Part shown: positions 22,427 to 33,600 of the stretch, piece by piece | Layout of the letters: each line of letters opens with the position of its first letter | Numbering within the stretch: the stretch's first letter is position 1 | Assembly (NCBI RefSeq): GCF_051622035.1 | Contig: NC_135361.1 | Location: forward strand, 27,273,205-27,337,204 | Reading direction: 5' to 3' | Source of the DNA: Arctopsyche grandis | Lineage: Eukaryota; Arthropoda; Insecta; Trichoptera; Hydropsychidae | DNA: 64,000 bases | Program-made: the position numbers and the translations under genes | The notes under the pieces: model-generated | Databases searched by the model: none | What the model saw: only the letters and a program-made list of their open reading frames with translations | Told to the model about the DNA's origin: nothing

Positions 22427-23515
22427 TATAGGGGATGAACGAATGAGACGACTGGCATGTTAATGCACGTGTTTATTATATGACAGCTGAAGACGGAGTG
22501 GGTAGCAGCTCTCCGAACCCAGCCGGGTTGGTCCCCACTCGCAGGAAGGCAACCAAACTCGACCATGTCGTATAAGCGAGCCGCCACATCACTCCCCCCC
22601 CAGCATCAGCGATACCAAAATTACAAAGAAACAAATTTTACAAAAGAAAAAAATTATTGTTACACAAAGAGAAAAAATTATTACGTGGGGAGAAAAAAAA
22701 TTGTTGACGTGGGTCATCCGCTGTGTACATAGGTGTACCGCCCTGAATGGTCGGTAGATTCGAGGGCGGTGACGTCGCGAGCAGGACGGTGGGTGGTCCG
22801 ATGGTCGCGCCGATCAATGCGATGCTGCGGCGGCGCCGCTCTTCCGAGGCTGATGTCGGTTGGTGGGGCGGCGGGGGCGGCAGGGGCATCGATGTGGTTG
22901 ATGATACTCCGAGCTGGACTGTGAGTCGTTGTGGCTCGTGGAGGTGTTGTAGCGCTACCGCCCGTCTCGGCGTGACGACGCTCGTGGGGACGGACGGGGC
23001 CTTGATGATGATGATGATGATGGTGCTGAGGTGGTGTATGTCTTGTGGTGCTGGATGACCGTTCTATGTGTAGTGGATCGCGCATGACTCCACATCCAGC
23101 TGTCAAGATCGTCGTCTCATTCGCTCCCCCATTTTTTAAAAACACCTGTCGTCGACGTTGTGGCTGGACTCCAGTCGATAGGTAGATAGGTAGGTAGCCG
23201 TGTCTGCTCGTTTATTGTCACCCGCGGGCCGCGACGCGTGTTGATGGCGATGGGGGCGCGGCGGGTAGCTTCCCCGCCTGGCTCGGCGAGGCAGGGATGA
23301 GCGGCATGTTGAAATTGATCGAGGCTGCGTGGCTCGATGTCGGGGGTCACCAGTATAGGGGATGAACGAATGAGACGACTGGCATGTTAATGCACGTGTT
23401 TATTATATGACAGCTGAAGACGGAGTGGGTAGCAGCTCTCCGAACCCAGCCGGGTTGGTCCCCACTCGCAGGAAGGCAACCAAACTCGACCATGTCGTAT
23501 AAGCGAGCCGCCACA
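22427..23515 (-). mobile_element. Small non-autonomous LTR element with identical LTRs
   Basis: Direct repeats of 162 bp at 22427-22588 and 23354-23515 appear identical base for base. GTTT flanks both sides (22423-22426, 23516-23519), a 4-bp target duplication. In minus orientation the LTR starts TGTGGCGGCTCGC. It is followed internally by CTGGTGACCCCCGAC (tRNA primer site), and a GGGGGGGGAGTGA polypurine tract lies before the other LTR. The interior is only ~765 bp, GC-rich, and lacks protease, reverse transcriptase and integrase. This is a TRIM-like Gypsy derivative. Identical LTRs imply recent insertion. Confidence 0.88.
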
Positions 23516-23639
23516 GTTTCTTTATGTACCAACTAAGAGCTAATAAGGTTTTGGTCAAAATTCGTAAACCTGAAGTAGTATTTTTTTTTTAAACAATATT
23601 TCATTATTTTATTTTGACCTTTTAAATTATTTTTATTTT

Positions 23640-23880
23640 CTTGATATTTAATGTGTATAATATAACACTAAGCAACAAAAAAAATCACGCTTTTGATTTA
23701 CCAGATCGGAGACTAACCAATCTTTACTAAATTTGACCCACTAAATTTGAATATGATAATGATTTTTATTGGTTGGTGATCGTTTACAAGATATGAGCGT
23801 TTAAAAAAATGCGCGATTTTTAGTTTTTTGGCTTTTGCGATCTTTAACTCAAAATCTAATATTGTTGTACAAACATTGTT
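23640..23880 (+). repeat. Single-arm copy of the intron-22 foldback family (F)
   Basis: The block GAATATGATAATGATTTTTATTGG, preceded by CTAACCAATCTTTACTAA and followed by TTTAACTCAAAATCTA, matches both arms of the foldback at 59125-60440. No second arm is present nearby. Confidence 0.55.
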
Positions 23881-24420
23881 GTTAATATTGTTGTCAAAAT
23901 CTAATAAAAGGGGGAAAAAACGGGAACGGAAACGGGAAAAACGGGAATGAGTGTCATTCGCTATAATTTCAAATGTTTTAGCGTCACGACCAAGGTGTTC
24001 GCTGCATGAGTTGTTCTGACAAATGGGAACGGAAACGGGAACGGGAATTGCATGCATTGAGGGGGCTACAGACGCTCCGGAATTCCGGAGAGGTATTCCT
24101 TGCGGTAGACCTTGAGGTAATACTTTTGGTCGACCTGAAATTGTATGGGGCTATACACGCTCCGGTATGACGCGATGTTAATGTGAAAAAAAAATCGCCC
24201 AAAAACGGGAATGAGTGTCATTGCAACACTATAATTTAAAATGTTTTCGCGTCGCGACCAGCGTTATTAGATAAATTAAACAAACAATTGAATTATTTCA
24301 AATGTGTTCGATGCCTGCGTTTTTCCGACAAATGGGAACGAGAACGAGAACGGGAACGAGAATTGCATGCGTTATTGTGGCATTGCAACGCATGCCGGGT
24401 TCAGCTAGTTTCGTAATAAT
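23880..24420 (+). repeat. Duplicated repeat tail, probable non-LTR 3' end
   Basis: Two copies of a GGGAATGAGTGTCATT ... ACAAATGGGAACG ... GGGAATTGCATGC block occur at about 23880-24060 and 24190-24400. The second ends in GCATGCCGGGTTCAGCTAG. The final motif resembles RTE-type LINE termini as I remember them; no coding sequence is present. Confidence 0.35.
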
Positions 24421-24424
24421 AAAA

Positions 24425-24906
24425 AAGCATTTATTTTTATTTTATTTTATTTTTTTACATACATATTTTTACATTCATATATACAAATATACCAGGAAGG
24501 CTTAACAGGTAAACCCCAAATGCGCCTTCTTGACCTAAACAATATCTGACATCTATCGTCAGATATTACAAATATCGTATTAATACGATAAATAACGATG
24601 AATAACTTTCATGTAACAATACGAATTCTATATTCGATAAACAACCACAGAGACATCTATGGTGAGCAATATGGCGAAACCTAAGATATAACAATAATTA
24701 AAGGTTCGCAACAGAAAATTGGGAAGGAAACGCCAATTTTACATGAATCGTTTCAATGAAAATCAGAATAAAAAATTGGCAAATTCTGATAAGAAACGAT
24801 CGACCTTGACAAACCAAGGTCTGGCCAATAGCGAGACTTAGCGGTAATCGAACTCGTAACATTAAGTACGAGATAATTCAACATTATCACCACTAGACCA
24901 CGCTAC
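24425..24906 (-). repeat. tRNA-derived SINE, minus strand
   Basis: Reading the minus strand, the head GTAGCGTGGTCTAGTGGTGA (A box) and GAGTTCGATTACC (B box) are followed by the same body as the 21260 copy and an A/T-rich tail at 24425-24450. An inverted duplicate of the head creates the hairpin at 24882-24925. Confidence 0.75.
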
Positions 24907-24925
24907 TGGTCTAGTGGTGATAATG
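24882..24925. repeat. Perfect hairpin at SINE head, 19-nt arms
   Basis: CATTATCACCACTAGACCA (24882-24900), loop CGCTAC, then its exact complement (24907-24925). The arm is the tRNA-like SINE head, so the SINE start was copied in inverted orientation. Confidence 0.85.
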
Positions 24926-24951
24926 TGGTGAATGGATAATTGAAAATCAAA

Positions 24952-25550
24952 CAGTGGCGTAGCGTGAATTCCTGGTGCCGCCCCGCAAAATATTTTAAGG
25001 CGCCCCCCCCCCCTCCTCCGCCATATATTAATATTAGCAAAATAACTTTCCAAATTAATATTTATACTTTTTACGTATCAGTATTAATAGTTTAATCTGG
25101 ACGACAAGCCACCAACAAGCAGTGCACAATCTGTTTAAAGTAACTGATGGTGAATTTTCCTTAAAAACTTCTCACCTGTTAATGGTGACAGCGAAAAATT
25201 CATAAATTTTATTGGTTTTAATCATATAATTTTGTTTTATTGTTTACACATTGAAAAAATATATACCAATATTATATGTATATCAGGTAAGAGAATTCTC
25301 AGCTAATAGGTTGAAGAGGCACTGACGTTCAAAAGATGGAAAAAGACGGTAGTCTTCTAGCCCTATTGGCATAGATCAATTACACAATGAGGATAAACTC
25401 AAAATATGCTAATGTATGTACATACACATATAGTACAAACAGATTGAAAAATAAGAGAAGTTTTTAAAAAAAATACGGAACAAATTAAAAAATCCGTGAA
25501 AAAGGCGCGCTTCCGTCGGCGGGGTCTGCGGGCACGGTAGTTACGCCACT
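24952..25550. mobile_element. hAT MITE with perfect 8-bp target duplication
   Basis: Ends CAGTGGCGTAGCGTG and (reverse complement) CAGTGGCGTAACTACC form the terminal inverted repeat. AAATCAAA flanks it at 24944-24951 and 25551-25558. The 599-bp interior has a C-run near 25004 and no coding sequence. Confidence 0.85.
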
Positions 25551-25558
25551 GAAATCAA

Positions 25559-25826
25559 ATCAAATCAAATGAAACGTAAAGGAGGTATGTAAAAATACCT
25601 TTTCAATAACGAAACAATAATGAGTAAAGCATCGTTTAGAGCTTTCGAAAAGTTCGCGGAATGCTTTGGGAAGCTGTGTTCCCCTGGATGCTACTACTCC
25701 ACTTAATTGCAAAAGCATTTATGTGTTGATTTATTATTATTATTTTTTTTTATATTATATTCTGTGAATGTATGTGTGTGTGAGTGTGCGTTTGCTTTTT
25801 AGGTGAGTGTATGTATTTGTGGTTTA

Positions 25827-25859
<33 letters not shown>

Positions 25860-26141
25860 GTGTGTGTGTATGTGTGTATGTGTGCTTGCGTGCTTATGCA
25901 CGCATAATCATGCGTACATGTATGTTTACTTGAGGTGTGCGTGCATTCGCACGGCGCATCTCAGGTTTTGTTTCCTACCGCATGCGCGCTTTATGTGTTC
26001 ATGCGTTGTTGTTAATTTTGTACTTGGTTATGTACAGTGTGGTTTTTTTTATTAGAACAGTGATGTGCGGTTGTTCTTGTGCGATATTCATAAACAACCG
26101 TCTCGTTCTCCGACGAAAGGGTCTGTAGACGTGGTAGCGAT
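25559..26141. repeat. Spacer with (TG)n microsatellite
   Basis: A GT/TG-rich simple repeat with interspersed TATA units runs from about 25770 to 25930. Open frames here are low-complexity products (Cys/Val-rich) and not genes. Confidence 0.6.
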
Positions 26142-27120
26142 GTGTGTTGACCGTATCCCGGCCTAACGAAACACTGTTGTGCTAGTTTTATAAAGTTTTA
26201 TTGTTTGCCTATGGTTGTACAAAGGTATGGTATTTGTGGGCAAAAGTATGTCGTTCAGCGGTCTCTGGATATGGTAGAGTGTCGCTGGCTCGGCATTCAG
26301 CTATGTTCAGAAGGTCTCTGGATGCGGCAGTGTGTTGCTGGCTCGGTGTTCGGCTATGTTCGGAAGGTCTCTGGATACGGCAGTGTGTTGCTGGCTCGTC
26401 CGGCTGGTTGATCTTCCAAGTCCGCGTAGTGTAGTGGTGGCTGGTCAGGAGCTGTATGTCGACGCTTGCTGCTGTGGGTCGACTGGCGTTGTTTGGGTTG
26501 TACCTCCTTTTATAGTGTTTCTGGAATCACCTGATCGATGGTGGTGGTTTGTTGATGCGTAAGAAAGGAATTTGCTTTTGTCGAGGCGTAGAATTTTCTG
26601 GAACGATTGGCGCCGTTCCGCTCGATGTATTTTAATGGTGGCGGCGTGTTTCGACCGTTTTGGTTCCACTCGACTGGTAGGGGCGTTCCGCTTGAGTTTA
26701 ATATAATGACTGCAGGTGTATGTCGTCTGGGTTTCGTTCGCTCGAGTGTGAAGGGTGGATCATTCTCGAAGGATTTTGGCATCGTTCCGCTTGAGTTGGA
26801 TTTGGCGCCGTTCCGCCTGAGTTTAATATAATGACTGCAGGTGTATGTCGTCTGGGTTTTGTTCCGCTCGAGTGTGAAGGGTGGATCATTCTCGAAGGAT
26901 TTTGGCATCGTTCCGCTTGAGTTGGATTTGGCGCCGTTCCGCCTGAGTTTAATATAATGACTGCAGGTGTATGTCGTCTGGGTTTCGTTCCGCTCGATGT
27001 AGTTTGTTGTTGCGGAATATTCTCGAATGTTTCGATGACGATGACGATGACGAGATTCCTACAGGTCTCTTGGACTGTATTCGTCGGGGGGGTGGTGGCC
27101 TCATGTTGAGGGCTTTAAGG
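26142..27120 (-). mobile_element. Solo LTR fossil carrying internal minisatellites
   Basis: On the minus strand a CACTATAAAAGGAGG promoter-like box is followed by an AATAAA and the shared family end TTTCGTTAGGCCGGGATACG. Related ends occur at 19.6, 20.2 and 63.5 kb. Two tandem repeats lie inside: a ~60-bp unit (26270-26400, about three copies) and a ~125-bp unit (26698-26995, about 2.4 copies). No internal coding region is present. The exact distal boundary is uncertain. Confidence 0.5.
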
Positions 27121-27149
27121 GTCAAATTCCGTGACCTTTAAAGCGGGCT

Positions 27150-27674
27150 TAGTATAACGAAACAAAACAGCCGCACAGCGCACACCCGATACAAACAGAA
27201 GTCCGCCGGATACGAAGACGAGTTGAAAAGCGCAACCGAACCGCAAGACATCGACCAAAAGGCAAATGTAAACAGACGCGCTGTGGCATCGGACACGGCC
27301 GCACGGGAAGAGCGTTGAGACCGCATCGGAGAGAAGTGTCGTTGTGTCGGAGCGAGTGTGCGGGTGTGTGGGTGTGTGTGTGTCGGCGTCCGTGCTGGCG
27401 TTATCTGGCGCGAGAGGAGCGGCGCGGCGAGAGGGGCGGCGGCTCCTCGAGCGGGGCTCACTCGGCGCTCACCCGGCGCTCACACAAACGTCACACCCCA
27501 CCCACCCACCCCACCCACCCCACCAACACGGCCACAGCGACGGTCGCGAGTGACAGCCGCGCGAAGGGCGGAGCGCGAACAAGGGGGCGAGGACAGACAC
27601 GAGTACTGTGAGCGGGAGCAGGAGCAGGGGAGTGTGAGCGTTTCAGGGGAGAAGGGAGAGGAGCGCTGGCCGCG
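27150..27674 (+). promoter_or_regulatory. GC-rich promoter/5' UTR region of Ssdp
   Basis: Composition switches abruptly to GC- and CpG-rich sequence from about 27150 through exon 1. CACCC-rich tracts (27490-27530) and GAGCGGGAGC repeats lie just above the start codon. No TATA box is evident, suggesting a dispersed promoter. The transcription start cannot be placed. Confidence 0.5.
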
Positions 27675-30600
27675 ATGTACGCGAAGGGCAAAGGCTCGGC
27701 CGTGCCGTCGGACGCGCAGGCGCGCGAGAAGCTGGCGCTGTACGTGTACGAGTATCTGCTGCACGTGGGCGCGCAGAAGGCGGCGCAGACCTTCCTGTCG
27801 GAGATCCGCTGGGAGAAGAACATCACGTTGGGTGAGCCTCCGGGCTTCCTGCACTCGTGGTGGTGCGTCTTCTGGGACCTGTACTGCGCCGCCCCGGAGC
27901 GCCGCGACACCTGCGAGCACTCCTCCGAGGCCAAGGCTTTCCACGACTACGGCTTCGTCAACTCGGGCTACGGCGTCAACGGCATCGGACATGCGGCCCC
28001 CCACGCCGGACCCGCACCCCCCAATGATGGTGACTCTCTCACTTTTTACTTTACTCTCACTATACCTATACCATATACTATCATACAAGTAGAATGCATA
28101 CAATTGACATTGTTAACAAAAGTCTCATCCAATAGCGAGCCATCGAAGAAAGCAACAGAAAGTCAGAAGAGAGCCGAAGTTTAGCAAACAATGGCTACGT
28201 CCACACACTACCGATATTTAGTGAGTTAATTTGAACACCAGAAACGTCTCAGGAGTGAGTTTTTTTTTCGGAATCAACTGACTTGAAAAATCCGAGCGAG
28301 CACTCTTATTTTGCGGGAAGTTTTAAAGTTGACATATTTCGCTCGATTATATGATTGATTTATTGCCCGGCGGCGACTTTGCTTTGCATCCCGGACCAAA
28401 TTCTCTCGAAAATAAATCTATAATTTTACGCTAAATTATTTTTATGAGGGTCAAATGAAATAAATTCAGTCGGAGGTTTCAATGTTATTCGTTCGGAACA
28501 TATTTTATAGTTTTTACATGTGGAAAATATTACTTTAGAAAAAAAATTGTCATCATGTTCGGTCATAAAAATTTAACTGGCTTTCACGCCTCGTTAAATT
28601 TGGTTTCTTTATTCGAATACAAATATATATATATACACAAGAGTGAAAGAGAAACCTCAGCAACACTTGAAAAAAAACGAGATGCAAATATGTCGAACAT
28701 TGAGAGAGGTAGAGTATTTTGAGTGATTGAACGTGTCAAACCGTACGAGTACGGTCGTACTCTGGCGGGGCCATTTTACTTTGCACGTACCCGTACGGTC
28801 GTACTCCTCAAAGGGTTAAATAACACCCACAGGTTGCAATATGGTAACTGGGGGTCTACGTGACGAGCCGGAATGTTAAATTACAGAAAACACAAATATC
28901 GAAAGGCAAAGATCTTAAGTCGAAAGATCAAAAAATGCATGGTAAACGGTACATACTCACTTAATTCGCCCGAGCAGGGTGCAACGGGAACAATAGAAAC
29001 AGGCTTTTCCTCCCGTATTCTGCGCGCGCACATTAACCTTTCCACCGCGTACAACTACTATACATGTCCTAGCGAACATGCCCTCAGCGCGCGAGACACG
29101 CATAGATGTCTTGGAAGTTCCAACCTGTATAAGAGCCGTCTATTGTATTAAAACTTGGTTGAAAATATTACTAAATGTATACTTTACCAAATTCAATAGA
29201 TGGCAGTAGTCAAAAAAAAATAAATGTAGGTTGTAAAATTCAAAAAAATATTACAACCTATATTTATAGTCTAAGACGCGATAACAAAATCCGCAAAAAA
29301 GCAGCCGCGTACAGGGCATGTTCGCTAAATTTGGTGACGCGGGCAAAGGGTTAATAGTATGTACCGTTTGGATGCGTTGCATCCACTCTAAAATGGCCAG
29401 ACAGATTAACGGACGGCTGCTGCTTTAAATTCAATTCTCGTCTTCTCGAATGATAGATTGCACATCAGATGACGGGTACTTACCTTTCGGTGTGCACAGA
29501 TGCATTTATTAAAATTGAGTTGGATCTTTCTGGCAAGTTTATAAATAAGGCAAGATTCGATAAGTTCCGAATGTTGCCTTATTAAACTCGCCAGAAAGAT
29601 TTTAATAATCAATAACTCAATTTTAATAATTGCATCTGTGCACATCGAAAGGTAAGCACCCGTCATCTGATGTGCAATCTATCATTCGAGACAACGAGAA
29701 TTACGTTTAAAGCTGCCGTTCTGTTAATCTGGCGATTTTAGAGCGAATGCACCAAACCCCTAAGTGACGAGCCACAATGTTAAATGACAGAAAACACAAA
29801 TATCGGAAGGCAAAGATCGAAAATCGAAAGATCTTAAGTCGAAAGATCAAAAAATGCATGGTAAACAGTACATATTGACTTAATTTGCGCGAGCAGGGTA
29901 CAACAGGAACAAGAGGAACAGGCTTTTCCTCCCGTATTCTGCGCGCGCACATTAATAGTATGTACCGTTTACCATGCATTTTTTGATCTTTCGACTTGAG
30001 ATTCCCGGGCTCGTCACGGAGACCGGGAAACTGGATATGGAAAAATTCTTAAATATCGGGTGTAGATATCGGTAGTGTGGACGTAGCCAATGAACAAACT
30101 CTGCCGCGTAGAGTTTTTGTAGCAACATTTTCGGAGGTTGAGAGCGATTCTATATGCATTCTACTTCTATGCATACTATATACTATATTAATACTCACTT
30201 TCACTTCACTCCTCCACTCGTTCCAAAATGTATTTACCAATTTTTCAATTGTTTTAGAGTATTCCTTAATCTGACTTTATTACAATGTCTTCCCAAAGCC
30301 GAAAGAGAGACCGCCCTCGCAATGGAGACGGTCAAACTGTCCGTCGTCACGGTGAAGCAAATCGAACTGTATACATATACATATGTATAAACACACCGAC
30401 GAGTTCGATCAGTACAGGTAGGATCGGACGATGCGTTATCAGGATATTGACGACAGCACACAATACATTGTGCTCTTCGACTGCAGCATGTATCTAATGG
30501 GTCTACATCGGCACGGCATCGAAAATCGAAAGATCTTAACCGTTTGCCCGCGGCCGTCTTCTATGGAAGCTTTGCGCGACAAGTCTGTAGCGCGGCTGTC

Positions 30601-33600
30601 TTCCATAGAATTTCTGAACTTTGCACGGGATTTTGAGCCTTATATGCGCCTATTTCAACTGTTTTAAGGTTCAAAATTGGTTGAATATATTACTGAGAGT
30701 TGAATGCCATCTATTCAATTTGCTTAAAATGAATATATACCAGTCAAAATTAGTGGTTTTGTGGAACCATACTGAAACCTCGTTTATGTGACGTCACGTC
30801 TTCATACAATTATGAAGAATGATTATTTGACAATTAATCCATAACTACGAGATATATTATGTATTTTATTGTTTAAAATAATAATTTATGTGTTAATTAA
30901 CATATCTGGTTACTTGAGTAAATATTAAAATCTGTATTTAAGGTCGAAAACTCGATTGCCAAATTCGCGAAAAAGGTGCAGCGTACAGGGCGTGTTCGCT
31001 ATGTTTATTGCTGCGGGCAAAGGGTTAACACACCTTAACACTATGGTGGCTGCTGACTCATATTTGTATCATGTTGGGTGCACAACGCTTACTGACCACT
31101 GATACATATATGATTCACGACTGCGCGAATATATTTTTCAGTCCGCTGATATATATTTGTATCACGTTTTCGTCATAAACGATCATAAAGCGCTTTATAT
31201 GTTAATGCGTTGTTGTTTATTTTGTACTTGGTTATGTACATTGTGGTTTAAAAGTAAAAAAACAAATGAATATTTACTATTAGATTCGCCATATTTAAGC
31301 TGTTTATGTTGCAAATACTGAGCGAAGCCGGGTAAAACAACTAGTAAATCAATATAAAAGAAACATTATATTTGTACGTAGTTGCTGGCCAGAATACATA
31401 ATATATTGTTATATGGAACTGTAATATTCCACTACCGCTTAAATAATATTATATGTATATTACTGTTAATTAGTAGCGAACGGGAATACCATCGAGGGCA
31501 CCAAATACACCCAGTAATGTCACCGAGTTCTTGATTTTTAGCTCAAATTAATATTTATGTACGTACTACTGTTAAAAGTGCAAAATATATAATACATAAC
31601 TGTTTTATTCAATTTTGCAAATAGTATATATATAAAACAACTAGTATATATATATACACAGAGAAATTTTATAATAATAGAAGCGCCTTTATCAATACAT
31701 TGTCTGTTTCATAATAATACGCGTGATGTTTCCATAACTACAGATACGCGCACGGAATAGAACCAGGGTCATCACATATTCACTACAGAAATAAATGTTT
31801 TATTTGACATGAATGTATTTACAATTTGAGCATATGGCGGTGTTGGTAGCCAATCCGTTCTTTTCTCAATTGACCGATTAATTTTGTCCACTTTTTTTGC
31901 ATTTGTCTCTGTCCTTGGGAACTCTTAAATTAACGTCTAATGTATAGTTTCAACAAAAATATGTATAATATAAAATTAACGATGTTTATATTAATTAAAC
32001 TTAAATAATTGGTTGTTAATATATTTGAGTATTCGGTGCCACCGAGAGAAATGTTTTTACATTTATTTAAAAATAATTTTTACATTTCTCTGGTGCCACC
32101 CCTGAAATTGTATGTAGAATGCGTGCAGTCGCCATGACACTTTTAAAAACTGTCAAACTACGATGCTAATTGAATAATATGTTACTTAAATGATTAATTT
32201 ACTTGTAGAAATGTATTCCATGTTGTTTATTGTGTGTTTCTGAATGCATTGTGCAATTTTTAACGATGCACTTGCTCATCTTGCGAGTAAAATTAACAAA
32301 CAATCGAACACACCTGCTGGGCAAATTATTATGAAAAGTCCACGGACCTTTTCCACTTGACAACAATACGAAGCCTAAAGCCACTTGTATTATTATAACA
32401 TTTCTCTGTATATATATATCTTATATGTAATATATAATTTCGAAAGAGACTTTGTATGTAACTATGTAAGATTTGGGTAGTAGAATCCATGACGTTAAAT
32501 TTAAAAAAAAAATTAATGAATATTCAAATAAATTTAAATAAAATAAAACTTCAAATTAATTTAGTGTTCAAACCTTTGGGTGCTGACGTCTTTTCTGTTG
32601 AAAGCCCGCCACATTGAAAATTTTGCCAACATTTCCAACTAGAATTATTTAGAAATCCAATAGAAAGCAGGTATAAAAATTGTGGCTATTCCAAACAAAC
32701 ACTAGATAATAAATACTGTCGATTTTTTCGAGTTTTGTAAAGGTTTTTTTAGACTCTTTAATATATCTTGCAACAATATAAAATACACAAAAAAAGTCTA
32801 TTAATGAATGTATTTTTCCAATACTAGTTCCATCTTTTTCATTGTTGTTAAAATGTAATGCTCACAATCTAAATGCCAAGCCACAATCTAAAATGCTCGG
32901 CAGTTAGGGATTTCCATCGAGAAATTCTGGTGTAAACCAGTCTTTATAAACGTTGACTCGGATTACACGATCCATGTTCAAAGCATTTTTTTTTTCAATG
33001 CTACCTGAAAAGGCTTAGCGGGTAGTATTCTTGTTTACTTTGTACATGTCCAAAACACAACGGCTATCGGCGTTTTTCAGGCGCATTCAAAGGGTTAAGC
33101 GGTTTATATTACAAATACCGAGCGAAGCCAGGTAAAAGCACTAGTTATATATAAAATGTTTTTTTTTTTTAGTGAACCATATTGTAATTCATTAAAAGGA
33201 GTGCATTGTATATAATAACTATCTAAGGGCGAAAACACGGAGATGAACGGCATGGCACGCAGTCTTTGGTTTGAGTCAAGAAAGGGCGTTCCCAGTCAAT
33301 TATTAATTCGTACGATCTTAAGCTTCTCATACATGGGACTAACTGTTATCAATCACTGTCAAGCTTATATCAATTCAAGGACTAAATAGCACCGAAAACA
33401 GTCCAAGAGGTAATTTTTGGGACTATATGCCAGGAAGGCTGCATTTTTTTTCGCATCTTTAAAAGTATCTAAAAAAAACACGTGCCACGTGCCCCTCTGT
33501 GTGATTTCGCCATAATGCGTGCGTCTGAATGTCCGTTAACATGCTCCAGCTCCCCTTGGAATCGTATATCGTAAAAAGAGACGCGGCATAGCTTGGGCTT

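Larger units (their letters stand above)
28194..30087. mobile_element. Family A element inserted into D
   Basis: Terminal inverted repeats GCTACGTCCACAC...ACCGATAT. CAATG is duplicated at 28189-28193 and 30088-30092 and occurs once in the empty D copy (44414-44418, reverse strand). Subterminal CAGGTTGCAATATGG and ACTGGATATGGAAAA link it to the foldback at 48585-48830. It has been expanded by B, C and E insertions. No transposase is seen. Confidence 0.75.
28088..30175. mobile_element. Family D MITE, outermost layer of the intron-1 nest
   Basis: Both ends carry AGTAGAATGCATA in inverted orientation. The arms (28088-28193 and 30088-30175) match an uninterrupted copy at about 44335-44480. The layer is split by element A at a CAATG site. 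It lies in Ssdp intron 1. Confidence 0.65.

Noticed and set aside
22714-23145. His/Pro-rich minus-strand frame as a host gene
   Set aside because: It lies wholly inside the small LTR element, is low-complexity, and resembles no host protein.
25770-26055. Cys/Val-rich open frames
   Set aside because: They are translations of a TG/TA microsatellite.
27358-28092. Long Arg/Ala-rich frame overlapping Ssdp exon 1
   Set aside because: It is out of frame with the conserved LUFS domain and is the usual by-product of GC-rich sequence. It has no recognisable domain.
29406-29666. 86-codon minus-strand frame
   Set aside because: It lies in the palindromic family E MITE and depends on its inverted arms.
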